DNA of 64,000 nt from Streptomyces umbrinus (GTDB lineage: Bacteria; Actinomycetota; Actinomycetes; Streptomycetales; Streptomycetaceae). Positions 42,141 to 51,228 of this stretch are shown in pieces. The stretch covers positions 5,084,001-5,148,000 of the forward strand of contig NZ_JAUSZI010000002.1 of assembly GCF_030817415.1 (NCBI RefSeq), read 5' to 3'. The stretch's first letter is position 1. Every line of letters starts with the position of its first letter. The notes beneath the pieces are model-generated. The model made no database searches. It was not told the DNA's origin and worked only from the letters and a program-made list of their open reading frames with translations. The position numbers and the translations under genes were made by a program.

Positions 42141-44233
42141 AGATCGAGCGCCTCCCGGTAGTGCCCCTGGGCGAGTTCGCGCTGTCCGCGCAGTTCGGCG
42201 AGCTCGCCCAGGGCATCCAGCGCACGGGCCGTCTCGTAGTGGGCCGCGACCTCGCGCAGCACGGCCAGCGCCCCGGAGAGCCAGCGCTCGGCCTCGTCGG
42301 GCCGGCCGTCACCGAGGCAGATCCTGCCCAACAGGGTGGCGGCACGCGCCGCGTTGTAGGAGTCGTCGACCGCGAGCAAGGTCGTACGTGCCTCGACGGC
42401 ACCCTCGGCCGCCCGGGCAAGCCGGCCTCGGGCGAACTCGACATCGGCCGCGTTGAGCCGGGCGAGCCCGCCGGCCCGGAGGTCCCCGCAGCGGGGAAGC
42501 TCCACGGCGGCCCACTCGAACAGCTCGGCCGCCTCGTCCAGTTGGCCCGCCCGCTGATGGGCGAGCCCGCGGTAGTTCGACGTACGCGCGTATCCCAGCT
42601 CGTCCCCGGCGTCCGCGAAGAGCCGGGCCGCCTCCTCGAACATCTCCAGGGCGCGGGCGGCGTCTCCCCTGCCCATTTCGCCCTGTCCGCCGGAGGTGAG
42701 CATCCGGCACTCGGCCGGCCCGTCCCCCAACTCCCTTGCCGCGGCGAGCCCTTCGGCATGCGAGGCGTGCCAGGCGTCGTAGTGCTTGCGCCGCAGGAAG
42801 AAGGGTCCCAGGGCGTCGGCGAGCTGCCAGCTGACGTCCCGCTCTTCCGTCGTTCTGGCCCGCCGTATCACCGCCATCAGGTTGGGCAGCTCCCGCTCCA
42901 GCCAGTCCAGCGCCGCCCTGGTGCCGTCGCCGAAGTCCTCGGTGACCACCGGGCCGGGCCCGTAGGAACGTTCCCGTAAGGGATGCCGAGGATCGATGGC
43001 CCGCTCGGCCCGCGTCGCGGTGGCCAGATAGTGGTCCGCGATACGACGGAACACCGCCGCCCGCTCCGCCGCGGACTCGTCCTCCGCGGCCTTCCCCATG
43101 GCGTGCAGCCGTACGAGATCGTGGAAGCGGTAGCGGTCCTCGCCGATGTCGATGAGCAGGTTGGCGTCGTGGAGGACGTCGAGCAGTTCGCCGGGGTCGG
43201 CCCTCGCGTCTCCGGAACCGGAGTCTCCACCGCTGCCGTCTCCGGCCGCCCCCAGCACCGCCCCCGCGACCCCTCCCCCGAACTCCGTCCCCGGATGCAC
43301 GCCGAGCAGCCGGTAGAGCCGGGCGGCTTCCGCGGGCAGCCCCTGGTAGGAGAGGTCGAGGGCGGCGCGTACACCGTGGTCGCCGTCGATGGCGAGCGCG
43401 TCCAGCCGCCCGCGCTCCGCGGTCAGGGCCCGGACCATCGTGGTGATCCGGCGCTGTGGCCGCGCCGCGAGCCGCGCCCCGGCGACCCGCACGGCCAGCG
43501 GCAGCCCGGCGCAGAGGCCGACGAGGGCGCGGGCGTCGTCCGGCTGGGTGGCCACGCGGTCGTCGGCGAGGGTGGCCGCGAGCAGTTCGACCGCCGCTTC
43601 GGGGGCGAGCGGTTCCAGATGCACCTGGTAGCCGCCTTCGAGGGCCAGCCCGGACATCCGCCGACGGCTGGTCACCAGCGTGACGTTGGACCCGCCCGGC
43701 AGCAACGGCCGTACCTGCGCCGCCGTCGCCGCGTCGTCGAGCAGCACCACGATCCGGCGGTCGGCGGTGAGCGAGCGGTACAGCGCGGCCCGGTCGGCGA
43801 TTCCCTCCGGCACCTGCTGCGGCGGCACACCCAGCCCGCGCAGGAAACTGCCCAGCACATGGGCCGGTTCGACGGGGCCGGTCGGTGCCTGCGCGCAGAG
43901 GTCCGCGTACAGCTGGCCTCCGGGGAAGTCCGGGCGCAACCCGTGCAGCCAGGCCAGGGCCAGCGCGGTCTTGCCGACTCCGCCGAGGCCGCTCACGGTG
44001 GCGAGGGCGGGGTGGGCCCGCCGTGCGGCGAGAGCCCGGTGCCGTTCGAGCCGCTCCACCTCCGCGGTGCGGTCGGTGAGGCGAACGGCAGGCGGAAGCT
44101 GCCACGGCAACTGCTGCTCCGCCGTCTCACCGGTGCGGATGTGGACGTCGCCGTGCACGACGCCGGCCTGGACGCTGGGACCTTGAACGACGCCGCTCAG
44201 TTCGTTGTGGCCGCCCCACTCCTGCCCCCGCAC
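42038..44233 (-). CDS. NB-ARC/TPR protein with N-terminal amyloid-type motif
   Basis: A 731-residue STAND NTPase of the NLR-like type. Residues 9-31 contain [19 protein letters not shown], a short Gly/Val-rich pattern that I associate with bacterial amyloid signalling motifs at the N-terminus of actinobacterial NB-ARC proteins. The NTPase follows with P-loop [16 protein letters not shown] (Lys88), Walker [11 protein letters not shown] and a [14 protein letters not shown] segment. A helical region leads to TPR-like repeats from about residue 430 to the end. No DNA-binding domain is present, so it is a signalling protein rather than a SARP. The GTG at 44233 keeps the motif. The partner effector is not evident nearby. 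Confidence 0.88.
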   Translation of the reverse strand: MRGQEWGGHNELSGVVQGPSVQAGVVHGDVHIRTGETAEQQLPWQLPPAVRLTDRTAEVERLERHRALAARRAHPALATVSGLGGVGKTALALAWLHGLRPDFPGGQLYADLCAQAPTGPVEPAHVLGSFLRGLGVPPQQVPEGIADRAALYRSLTADRRIVVLLDDAATAAQVRPLLPGGSNVTLVTSRRRMSGLALEGGYQVHLEPLAPEAAVELLAATLADDRVATQPDDARALVGLCAGLPLAVRVAGARLAARPQRRITTMVRALTAERGRLDALAIDGDHGVRAALDLSYQGLPAEAARLYRLLGVHPGTEFGGGVAGAVLGAAGDGSGGDSGSGDARADPGELLDVLHDANLLIDIGEDRYRFHDLVRLHAMGKAAEDESAAERAAVFRRIADHYLATATRAERAIDPRHPLRERSYGPGPVVTEDFGDGTRAALDWLERELPNLMAVIRRARTTEERDVSWQLADALGPFFLRRKHYDAWHASHAEGLAAARELGDGPAECRMLTSGGQGEMGRGDAARALEMFEEAARLFADAGDELGYARTSNYRGLAHQRAGQLDEAAELFEWAAVELPRCGDLRAGGLARLNAADVEFARGRLARAAEGAVEARTTLLAVDDSYNAARAATLLGRICLGDGRPDEAERWLSGALAVLREVAAHYETARALDALGELAELRGQRELAQGHYREALDLYVGVNRPGPAEGVRERLRRLDEGGAASGPGDRG

Positions 44234-44411
44234 CCGTCCCCCTACGACCGACCGGTAAGTACCGTCCTATGGGGAAGAGCCTTTCCGCGCACACCTGTCC
44301 GCACACACGCTCGAAAACCGGCGCCCGGCGCACCACCACGTACGGAGCCTGCGCCTCCGCCCCGAAGCCGTCGCGCGGAGTCACACGGAGGCAAGGACTA
44401 CTTGGCGAGGA

Positions 44412-45212
44412 CTACTCGTACACAACAGTCACCGGCGCATGGTCGGACCACCGCTCGTCGTGCGTGGCCGCCCGTTCCACGAACCCCTTGACGGCCTTGG
44501 CCGCGAGACCGGGTGTGGCGACCTGGTAGTCGATCCTCCAGCCGGTGTCGTTGTCGAAGGCCCGCCCCCGGTAGGACCACCACGAGTACGGTCCCTCCAC
44601 GTCCGGGTGGAGGGTGCGGACGACGTCCACGTACCCGCCGTCCGTCTCGTCGAGGACGCGGTCGAGCCAGGCGCGCTCCTCCGGCAGGAAGCCGGAGTTC
44701 TTCTGGTTGCCGCGCCAGTTCTTGAGGTCGGCCTGCTGGTGGGCGATGTTCCAGTCGCCGCAGACGACGACCTCGCGTCCGTCGGCGGCGGCGCGCTCGC
44801 GCAGGTTCTTCAGGTGGGCGAGGAACTCGTCCATGAACCGGATCTTCTCGTCCTGCCGCTCGGTGCCGACCTCACCGGAGGGCAGGTACAGGCTGGCGAC
44901 GGTGACGCCGGGCAGGTCGGCCTCGACGTACCGGCCGCTGCCGTCGAACTCGGCCGATCCGAAGCCGACCTGGACGCGGTCGGGCTCGCGGCGCGTGTAG
45001 AGGGAGACACCGGCCCGCCCCTTGGCGGCCGCGGGCGCGTGCACGACATGCCACCCCTCGGGCTGCCGTACGCCCTCCGGGAGCTGCTGGGGCTCGGCCC
45101 GTACCTCCTGGAGGCACAGCACGTCGGCGGACGTCTCCGCCAGCCACTCCACGAAGCCCTTCTTGGCGGCGGCCCGGAGCCCGTTCACATTCACAGAGGT
45201 CACAGTCAGCAC
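44412..45212 (-). CDS. xth: Exonuclease III (AP endonuclease family)
   Basis: The enzyme cleaves DNA at abasic sites and removes 3' blocking groups in base-excision repair. The 266-residue product has the EEP fold motifs: SVNVNGLRAAAKKGF, LCLQEVRAEPQQLP (metal-binding Glu), VVCGDWNIAHQQADLKN (Asp/Asn), TGWRIDYQV and the final SDHAPVTVVYE (catalytic His). The GTG at 45212 has no ribosome site, but TATCGT is 6 bases upstream, pointing to a leaderless mRNA. Adding upstream codons to 45380 would create an unrelated hydrophobic extension overlapping the divergent gene. Confidence 0.93.
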   Translation of the reverse strand: MLTVTSVNVNGLRAAAKKGFVEWLAETSADVLCLQEVRAEPQQLPEGVRQPEGWHVVHAPAAAKGRAGVSLYTRREPDRVQVGFGSAEFDGSGRYVEADLPGVTVASLYLPSGEVGTERQDEKIRFMDEFLAHLKNLRERAAADGREVVVCGDWNIAHQQADLKNWRGNQKNSGFLPEERAWLDRVLDETDGGYVDVVRTLHPDVEGPYSWWSYRGRAFDNDTGWRIDYQVATPGLAAKAVKGFVERAATHDERWSDHAPVTVVYE

Positions 45213-45218
45213 CCGGGC

Positions 45219-45224
45219 ACGATA
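45219..45224 (-). promoter_or_regulatory. -10-like TATCGT, leaderless xth
   Basis: Minus-strand TATCGT 6 bases before the GTG of the exonuclease gene; no Shine-Dalgarno sequence. Confidence 0.45.
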
Positions 45225-45317
45225 CCGGCACACTGGATGTGCACAGCGCCCGGCCGAGCCCTTCGCGTGGCAGGGCGGACGCACCGCACGCCGCCCTTCC
45301 CACTCGCCGCATAGAAG

Positions 45318-45323
45318 TACGAT
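45318..45323 (+). promoter_or_regulatory. -10-like TACGAT, leaderless GNAT gene
   Basis: TACGAT lies 7 bases before the ATG at 45331. It is the same hexamer as before pmt. Confidence 0.5.
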
Positions 45324-45330
45324 AACCAGC

Positions 45331-45807
45331 ATGAATATACGCCGGGTCTCCTTCGACCACCCCGACGCCGTCAAGCTCAACGACGAGGTACAGGCCGAGT
45401 ACTCCGTGCGCTACGGGGACGAGGGTGACGTCACCCCGCTCGACCCGTCGATGTTCGAGCCGCCGGTCGGCCTGTACCTGATGGCGTACGACGCCCAGGA
45501 GCGCCCGGTGGCCACGGGCGCCTGGCGCACCCAGGACGAGAACGACGAGGGCTACTCGGACGGCGACGCCGAGCTGAAGCGCATGTTCGTGATCGAGGAG
45601 GCCCGGGGCAACGGGCTCGCCCGCCGCATCCTGGCGGCCCTGGAGGACGACGCCCGCGCGGCCGGCCGCATCCGCATGGTCCTGGAGACCGGCGACAGGC
45701 AGCCGGAGGCCGTCAGTCTGTACACGTCCAGCGGTTACGAGCCCTGCGCGAAGTTCGGCCACTACCGGTTCCACGAGTCGAGCATGTGCTTCGCGAAGGC
45801 GCTCTGA
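45331..45807 (+). CDS. GNAT-family N-acetyltransferase
   Basis: The 158-residue protein shows the GNAT acetyl-CoA motif A in LKRMFVIEEARGNGLARRIL (R-G-N-G-L-A), followed by a helix and motif B (VSLYTSSGYEPCAKFGHYRF). The N-terminal part binds the acceptor, which is not identifiable. The start at ATG 45331 follows a -10-like box directly, suggesting a leaderless transcript. It converges closely with the phospholipase gene (4 bp between stops). Confidence 0.9.
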   Translation: MNIRRVSFDHPDAVKLNDEVQAEYSVRYGDEGDVTPLDPSMFEPPVGLYLMAYDAQERPVATGAWRTQDENDEGYSDGDAELKRMFVIEEARGNGLARRILAALEDDARAAGRIRMVLETGDRQPEAVSLYTSSGYEPCAKFGHYRFHESSMCFAKAL

Positions 45808-45811
45808 AACG

Positions 45812-46267
45812 TCAGCCGAGCTTGTCGACCGCCTGGTAGTACGTCCAGGCGGTCGCGTCGCACGACGCCTTCTTCACACCGGAGTACACCGTGCAGGCGC
45901 GCTTGAGATCGGCGTAGAAGGCGTCGTCCACGCGGGACTTGTTCGCGTCGAAGGAGCCGGCCGCCTTGTAGTTGCGGTAGCCGAAGTCATGGCGGACACA
46001 GGCGTTGGCGAACGGGAAGCCGAAGGGGTTGTCCGGCGAGGTCGTGCAGTGGTCGGTGGACCAGTCGAAGCCGTACGCGCTCCAGGTGCTCTGGTTGGCG
46101 CGGGCCGCGAGGAACGCGTTGTTGCTGGTCTCACCGGTCTGGGTCCAGCTGCTGAGGACCGCGGCCTTGTCGGCGGGCGCGGCGGACGCCGGGGTGGCGG
46201 GCAGCAGGGCGGCAGTCAGCGCGAGGGTGGCGGTGGACAGGGACACGGCTGCGGTACGACGGCGCAT
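45812..46267 (-). CDS. Secreted phospholipase A2 (actinomycete type)
   Basis: A 151-residue secreted enzyme hydrolysing the sn-2 acyl ester of phospholipids with Ca2+. The signal peptide is MRRRTAAVSLSTATLALTAA with a likely cleavage near ASAAP. The mature domain has the prokaryotic PLA2 signature ACVRHDFGYRNYK, where the His-Asp pair is catalytic. Ca2+-binding residues are in the WSTDHCTTSPDNPFGFPF stretch, and there are two further Cys residues (RACTVY, KASCDATA), giving two disulfides. Length and layout match the S. violaceoruber-type enzyme. Confidence 0.94.
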   Translation of the reverse strand: MRRRTAAVSLSTATLALTAALLPATPASAAPADKAAVLSSWTQTGETSNNAFLAARANQSTWSAYGFDWSTDHCTTSPDNPFGFPFANACVRHDFGYRNYKAAGSFDANKSRVDDAFYADLKRACTVYSGVKKASCDATAWTYYQAVDKLG

Positions 46268-46397
46268 GAGGAGTCCTCCGTGGAGAGCGCGGGCCGCTCC
46301 GACGGAGGTTCGTCGAAGCGGCGCCAGCGTTCGCTACGGAGTTACGGCGGATGTATGCCGTCTCTATAGCCGCTGCGGGGGCCGCACTCGCCGCACA

Positions 46398-46444
46398 GGG
46401 GTTCGCTCGCACGGGGTTCCGCTCGCAAGGGGTTCCGCTCCCAC
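46398..46444. repeat. Three tandem copies of a 15-16 bp unit
   Basis: GGGGTTCGCTCGCAC, GGGGTTCCGCTCGCAA and GGGGTTCCGCTCCCAC lie head to tail. A second pair of CGCTCGTACGGCCGCTG-like blocks follows at about 46463 and 46504. The region (46268-46528) holds no gene and lies between the PLA2 promoter and the response-regulator stop. Confidence 0.6.
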
Positions 46445-46528
46445 GGCGATCGCCGGCCGTACGCTCGTACGGCCGCTGTCGCCGCTCCTACCGCTGTCTC
46501 CGCCGCTCGTACGGCCGCTGACGGAGTG

Positions 46529-47197
46529 TCATGCCCTCAGAAAGGCGAGCACCGCCAGAACCCGGCGGTGGGTCTCGTCGGCCGGAGGGAGGTCCAGCTT
46601 GGTGAGGATGCTGCCGATGTGCTTGCCGACGGCCGCCTCGGACACCACCAGTTCACGGGCGATCGCGCCGTTCGACTTGCCCTCCGCGATCAGCGCCAGG
46701 ACCTCTCGCTCGCGCGGGGTGAGCCGCTCCAGCGGGTCACGGCGGCGGCGCAGCAGCTGGCGCACCACCTCGGGGTCGACGACCGTGCCGCCTTCCGCGA
46801 CGTCGTGCAGCGCGTCCACGAACTCCTCCACCTGCCCGACCCGGTCCTTGAGCAGATACCCGACACCCGTTCCGTCGCCCGAGTCGAGGAGTTCCGAGGC
46901 GTAGCTTCGCTGGACGTACTGGCTGAGGACCAGGACGGGCAGTCCGGGCCGCGTCTCTCGCAGCCGCACGGCGGCGTGCAGGCCCTCGTCCTGGAAGTCC
47001 GGAGGCATCCGCACATCCGTCACCACGATGTCCGGCTCGTGCTCGGCGACCGCGGTGAGCAGCGCATCGGCGTCGCCGACGGCCGCCACCACCTCGTGGC
47101 CGCAGCGGGTGAGGAGGCCGATGAGCCCGTCGCGCAGCAGCACGCTGTCCTCGGCCAGAACTACGCGGAGCGATCGGGCCGTTCCGTCAACTCGCAA
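46529..47197 (-). CDS. NarL/LuxR-type response regulator
   Basis: The 222-residue regulator has a receiver domain (VVLAEDSVLLRDGLIGLL; phospho-acceptor Asp61 in DIVVTDVRMPP; Lys in GYLLKDRVG) and a LuxR helix-turn-helix (LTPREREVLALIAEGKSNGA, IARELVVSEAAVGKHIGSI). The TTG at 47197 is preferred, because GGAG precedes it by 6 bases and the receiver begins soon after. It overlaps the end of the kinase gene by 37 bp, the usual order kinase-regulator. Confidence 0.9.
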   Translation of the reverse strand: MRVDGTARSLRVVLAEDSVLLRDGLIGLLTRCGHEVVAAVGDADALLTAVAEHEPDIVVTDVRMPPDFQDEGLHAAVRLRETRPGLPVLVLSQYVQRSYASELLDSGDGTGVGYLLKDRVGQVEEFVDALHDVAEGGTVVDPEVVRQLLRRRRDPLERLTPREREVLALIAEGKSNGAIARELVVSEAAVGKHIGSILTKLDLPPADETHRRVLAVLAFLRA

Positions 47198-48459
47198 GGG
47201 ATCTCCACGCGCAACAAGGTCGGTCCGCCCGGCGGACTGGACAGGGCCAGTCTGCCATCCAGTACGGACACCCGGTCCGCGAGTCCGGTCAACCCGCTGC
47301 CGCCATCGGTGTTCGCGCCGCCCCGCCCGTCGTCGCGCACCTCCAGGAACAGCCGCCCGTCGCCGTGTCCGCCGCTCACCGTCGCACGGCTCGCCCCGCT
47401 GTGCTTGTCCACGTTGGCGAGGGCCTCGCACACCACGAAGTACGCGGCGGCCTCCACCGCCTCGTGCGGGCGCCCGGGCAGTTCCAGATCCACGTCGACG
47501 GGGACGACCGAGCGGTCGGCGGCGTCGGCGACCGCCTCCTGGAGGCCGTAGTCCGTGAGGACCTTGGGGTGGACGCCGTGGATGAGCTCCCGCAGCTCCG
47601 CGAGTGCCTTGCCCGCCTGCTCGTGCGCCTTGGTGAGCTGGTCGGCGAGCGGTCCCGGCGGAGCGTCGAGACGGGCCAGGCCGAGCGTCACCGACAGGGC
47701 CACCAGCCGTTGTTGGGCTCCGTCGTGCAGATCGCGTTCGATGCGCCGCCGCTCCGCTTCGAAGGCGTCCACCAACCGGACGCGGGAACGCGCCAGTTCG
47801 ACGACCTTCGCCCCGAGCTCACCCTCGCGGGAGGCGATCAGGAGGCGGGTCAGTTCGGCCCGTGCGCCCGCTGCGGCCCCCAGGACGTAGGCGCACAGGC
47901 CCAGGAGGACGAGTCCGAGGGCCGCGACGCCGAACGCGGCCGGCCAGCTGGTGACCGTCCACTGCTTGAGCACCTTGGCCTCGGTGCCGTCGCCGACCGT
48001 GGCCATCAGGAGCGGAGTGGCCGTCATGGACAGCGGAAACAGCAGGGCGACCGTGACCACGAGAGCGTCGACCGGCCACAGCAGTCCCCCGAACAGCAGC
48101 GCGTACCCCAGCTCCCGCCAGGTCGTCTGCTCCCGCAGCCGCGTCGTGAGCCAGGGCCACAACCCCGGTGCGGGGGGCGTCCGGTGCTGGTCGGGTGCCG
48201 GGTCCAGGTCGATCAGGCGCAACCTGCGCCGCTCCACCCTGGCGACCGGAATGCCCGAGAGGGCCGTGACGACCAGGAGGGGCAGCCCGACCAGGACGAC
48301 GGCGAGGATCCCGCCCACCGCCGCCACGGTCACGATCGACACGAGTACCGCGAGGCCGACCACCGCGCCGGTGAACAGATAGGCGATCGAACGCCACGGC
48401 CACCACGACAGCAGGAAGCCGGGCCCGGTCATGGCCTGCCACACATTCCGAGGGTGCAT
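47161..48459 (-). CDS. Two-component sensor histidine kinase (HisKA_3)
   Basis: A 432-residue membrane kinase. The N-terminal half has two pairs of hydrophobic segments (IAYLFTGAVVGLAVLVSIVT, GILAVVLVGLPLLVVTAL; LGYALLFGGLLWPVDALVVT, AAFGVAALGLVLLGLCAY). The phospho-acceptor His245 is in RIERDLHDGAQQRLVALS. The ATPase has VVCEALANVDKHSGA (N box) and VRDDGRGGANTDGGSGLTGL (G boxes). The ATG at 48459 lies 7 bases after TACCGT, so it is probably leaderless; 48465 is an alternative. It is divergent from a SARP gene. Confidence 0.9.
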   Translation of the reverse strand: MHPRNVWQAMTGPGFLLSWWPWRSIAYLFTGAVVGLAVLVSIVTVAAVGGILAVVLVGLPLLVVTALSGIPVARVERRRLRLIDLDPAPDQHRTPPAPGLWPWLTTRLREQTTWRELGYALLFGGLLWPVDALVVTVALLFPLSMTATPLLMATVGDGTEAKVLKQWTVTSWPAAFGVAALGLVLLGLCAYVLGAAAGARAELTRLLIASREGELGAKVVELARSRVRLVDAFEAERRRIERDLHDGAQQRLVALSVTLGLARLDAPPGPLADQLTKAHEQAGKALAELRELIHGVHPKVLTDYGLQEAVADAADRSVVPVDVDLELPGRPHEAVEAAAYFVVCEALANVDKHSGASRATVSGGHGDGRLFLEVRDDGRGGANTDGGSGLTGLADRVSVLDGRLALSSPPGGPTLLRVEIPCELTERPDRSA

Positions 48460-48466
48460 GGGCATC

Positions 48467-48472
48467 ACGGTA
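48467..48472 (-). promoter_or_regulatory. -10-like TACCGT, leaderless kinase gene
   Basis: Minus-strand TACCGT with 7 bases to the ATG at 48459. Confidence 0.4.
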
Positions 48473-48570
48473 GAAGCGGGGGCCGGGGTCGTGCCATCGG
48501 TCCAGGTGGTGGACCCGCGGTAGGGCAGGCCATACCCCGGCGGGGTCACGGGCACGCGGCGGCAAGGTGT

Positions 48571-48599
48571 TGCCACCGCAGACTGCTGCCAGGCCGAAG
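48571..48599 (+). promoter_or_regulatory. Shared operator-like element, copy 1 (before SARP gene)
   Basis: The 21-mer TGCCACCGCAGACTGCTGCCA followed by CCGAAG recurs with two mismatches at 51229 before the ABC exporter. Internally it contains a direct repeat, (G/C)TGTTGCCA then CTGCTGCCA, with a 16-bp period. It lies about 110 bp upstream of the SARP start and 112 bp from the kinase start. Confidence 0.6.
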
Positions 48600-48708
48600 G
48601 CACAATTCCGCCAACGGGTGGCGCAAACAATGGCTGGGAGAGCGACGTTCCGATCCGGCCGGGGCCGCGACCCTGCGGGCCCCAACCGCACACATGGGGG
48701 AGTCACAC

Positions 48709-50565
48709 GTGGAATTCCAGCTTCTAGGTCCCGTGGAGGCGAGAGACGGAGGGCGCCACATCGCGCTGTCCGGATCCAAGGTGCACACGGTGCTAGCCGT
48801 GCTGCTCCTCGCTCGCGGCCGGGTGGTGAGTGACGGGCGGCTGAGTGAGCTGCTGTGGGGGTGGGACCCGCCGGTCACGATGAGCGCGCAGATATACACG
48901 TACATATCGAGACTGCGAAAACTGCTCGGGCCCGGTGTGCGTCTGGTGCGTCGGCAGCCCGGTTACCAGCTGATCGCCGACGGGGCACTGGTCGACGTGG
49001 CGGAGTTCGAGCGGCTGGAGCGGCTCGGGCAGCGCGCGCTGGAGGAGCAGCGGTACACGGAGGCGGCCGAGAGCCTGCGCAACGCCCTCGACCTGTGGCA
49101 GGGGTCGGCGCTCGCCAATGTGACGCCGTTTCTCGCCGAGGCGGAGCTGCCGCGGCTGGAGGAGGCGCGGGTCAACGCCCTGGAGCACCGTATCGAGGCC
49201 GACCTCGCGCTCGGCCGGCACGAGGGCCTGGTGTCCGAACTCACCGGTCTGGTCAGCGAGTTCCCGGTGCGGGAGCGGCTGCGCGCCCAGTTGATGACGG
49301 CCCTGTACCGGTGCGGGCGGCAGGCCGAGGCGATGCACAGCTATCACGAGGGCCGGCAGGTGCTCGCCGAGGAGCTCGGCGTGGATCCCGGGGCCGATCT
49401 GACGGACACGTACCAGGCGGTGCTGAGCGGCGGGCTGACCCGGCCCGCGCCCGGACCCACCACCGGGCTCGCCGCCAGGGCCACCGCCGGGCCCACCGCC
49501 GTTCCCGGAGCGGCCGCGCCGCCCGTCATGATCCCGCCCGCCATCGCGGACTTCACCGGGCGGGAGCGGGAGTTCGCCGACCTGTGCGCCCAGTTGGCGC
49601 CCGCACCCGCCCACCGGCGCTCCGCCTTCCGGGCGCGCCGACTGGTCATCACCGGGATGGCAGGGGTCGGCAAGACGACGCTCGCCGTGCAGGTCGCGCA
49701 CGCCGTGGCCGGGGACTTTCCCGACGGGCTGCTCCACGCCCGGCTCCATCACGACGACCGTACGGTGAAGGATTCCGGGGCGGTGCTCACGCAGTTGCTG
49801 CGGGCGCTCGGCGAGACCGACGACGTGCTGGCCCCCGGCGGGCGGCAGGCGCGGCTCGACGACCTGGTCCGCCGGTACCGGACCCGGACCGCCGGGCGTC
49901 GGCTGCTGATCGTCCTCGACGACGCGGCGGGCGACCTCCAGCTGGACGCGCTCCTGCCGGCCACCGCCGACGCCGCCGTGCTGATCACGAGTCGCAACCG
50001 ACTGCCCACCGTGCCCGGTTCGCGTACGGTCTCGCTGGAGCCGATGGGGACCGGCGAGTCGCTCGCCCTGGTGGCGGCGATCGCCGGCGGCGGGCGGATC
50101 ACCGCGGAGCCGGAGGCCGTGCACGCGGTCGTCGAGGCCTGCGCCGGGCTGCCGCTCGCTCTGCGGACCGTCGCCACCCGGCTCGCCGCCCGCCCGCACC
50201 GGCCCGCGGCCCGGCTGGCCCGGCGGCTGGCCGACCCCACGTGCCGGTTCGAGGAGCTGCGAGTGGGCGGGCTCGACGTGGGCCGGACCCTGGCCTCGGC
50301 GTTGCGCGGGCGGCCCGCGCGGGAGCGGGAGCTGATCGGCCGGCTCGCTCCGTACGGCGGTGAGTCGCTGACCGCGTCGGACGCCGCGCTGCTGCTCGGA
50401 CTGTCCGAGGAGGTGGCCGAGGAGTTCCTCGAGCGGCTCGTCGAGGGGTCGCTGCTGGAGCTGGACGGCATCGACACCGCGGGCGAACCCCGTTACCGAT
50501 TCCATGAGTTGACGCGTCTGGTCGCCGTGGCCCAGCAGGCGCGGCCGCTCTCCAGGGCGAGTTGA
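48709..50565 (+). CDS. SARP regulator with NB-ARC domain, lacking TPRs
   Basis: A 618-residue activator. The N-terminal domain (VEFQLLGPVEARDGGRHIAL, RLSELLWGWDPPVTMSAQIY) is the OmpR-type DNA-binding fold of SARPs, followed by the BTAD (to about residue 250). A Pro/Ala/Thr linker leads to an NB-ARC NTPase with P-loop ITGMAGVGKTTLAVQ (Lys322) and RLLIVLDDAAG. It ends shortly after the winged-helix region (YRFHELTRLVAV), so the C-terminal TPRs of AfsR are absent. The GTG at 48709 has GGGGGAG 7 bases upstream. It is the likely pathway regulator of the exporter and perhaps of the NRPS downstream. Confidence 0.9.
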   Translation: MEFQLLGPVEARDGGRHIALSGSKVHTVLAVLLLARGRVVSDGRLSELLWGWDPPVTMSAQIYTYISRLRKLLGPGVRLVRRQPGYQLIADGALVDVAEFERLERLGQRALEEQRYTEAAESLRNALDLWQGSALANVTPFLAEAELPRLEEARVNALEHRIEADLALGRHEGLVSELTGLVSEFPVRERLRAQLMTALYRCGRQAEAMHSYHEGRQVLAEELGVDPGADLTDTYQAVLSGGLTRPAPGPTTGLAARATAGPTAVPGAAAPPVMIPPAIADFTGREREFADLCAQLAPAPAHRRSAFRARRLVITGMAGVGKTTLAVQVAHAVAGDFPDGLLHARLHHDDRTVKDSGAVLTQLLRALGETDDVLAPGGRQARLDDLVRRYRTRTAGRRLLIVLDDAAGDLQLDALLPATADAAVLITSRNRLPTVPGSRTVSLEPMGTGESLALVAAIAGGGRITAEPEAVHAVVEACAGLPLALRTVATRLAARPHRPAARLARRLADPTCRFEELRVGGLDVGRTLASALRGRPARERELIGRLAPYGGESLTASDAALLLGLSEEVAEEFLERLVEGSLLELDGIDTAGEPRYRFHELTRLVAVAQQARPLSRAS

Positions 50566-50576
50566 ACCGAGTGGCG

Positions 50577-50598
50577 GGGGTAGCCCTGGCTCTACCCC
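50577..50598. promoter_or_regulatory. 7-bp inverted repeat before DedA gene
   Basis: GGGGTAG (50577-50583) and CTACCCC (50592-50598) form a small stem 85 bp before the DedA start, just after the SARP stop. It could be a weak terminator or an operator. Confidence 0.4.
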
Positions 50599-50682
50599 AG
50601 GTCTAGGTCCTGCCGCACTGCGTCGCGGTGCCCCCGCGCGGTTTCGTGGAGTCATCACGGAGACGACGAAGGCGGGGGCCCG

Positions 50683-51198
50683 ATGACGGCATGGCTGGCG
50701 GAGCGAGTGCTGGCGTACGGCAGCGTGGGGATTGTCGCCCTGGTGCTGCTGGTGCCGGCCCTGGAGGCGGCGCTGCCGATCGTCGGCGCGCTGATGCCGG
50801 GGCAGGCCGCGGTGGTGCTCGGCGGGCTGTTCGCCTGGCACGGGCACATCGCGATCGAGACGGCTCTGCTGGCCGCGCTCGCCGGATCGGTTCTCGGCAA
50901 TGTCGCCGGGTACGCCGTGGGGCGGCGCTGGCAGGGCCGGCTGTCGGCCCGGGCGCCGGCCGGTACGCGGCGCGGCCGCTACACCGAACAGGCCGTCGGC
51001 CTGATCGAACGGCGGGGCGCCGGCGCGGTGTTCGTCGGCCGGTTCACCTCGGTGCTGCGCACGCTGGTGCCGATGCTGTGCGGGGCGAGCGGGATGCCAC
51101 TGCGGCGCTATCTGCTGTGGTCCGTGCTCAGCAGTGCGGTGTGGGCGCCCGCATTCGTCGTGATCGGTTACATCATGGGGCCCGCCGGCCCCGGATGA
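50683..51198 (+). CDS. DedA-family membrane protein
   Basis: The 171-residue protein belongs to the DedA/VTT family, which flips or recycles lipid carriers and supports envelope integrity. It has four to five hydrophobic segments, PALEAALPIVGALMPGQA with the conserved acidic residue, NVAGYAVGRRWQG and the family signature VFVGRFTSVLRTLVPMLCG with essential Arg. It is about 30 residues shorter than usual. It stands between the SARP gene and an ABC exporter, so it may belong to the self-protection part of the locus. Confidence 0.88.
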   Translation: MTAWLAERVLAYGSVGIVALVLLVPALEAALPIVGALMPGQAAVVLGGLFAWHGHIAIETALLAALAGSVLGNVAGYAVGRRWQGRLSARAPAGTRRGRYTEQAVGLIERRGAGAVFVGRFTSVLRTLVPMLCGASGMPLRRYLLWSVLSSAVWAPAFVVIGYIMGPAGPG

Positions 51199-51228
51199 CC
51201 CGGCCTCGAAGCGGTCGGCGCAACCTCC

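Noticed and set aside
47365..48708. In-frame upstream extension of the SARP gene
   Set aside because: The additional 450 residues are antisense to the histidine kinase and low in complexity; a GTG with a strong ribosome site begins the SARP domain.
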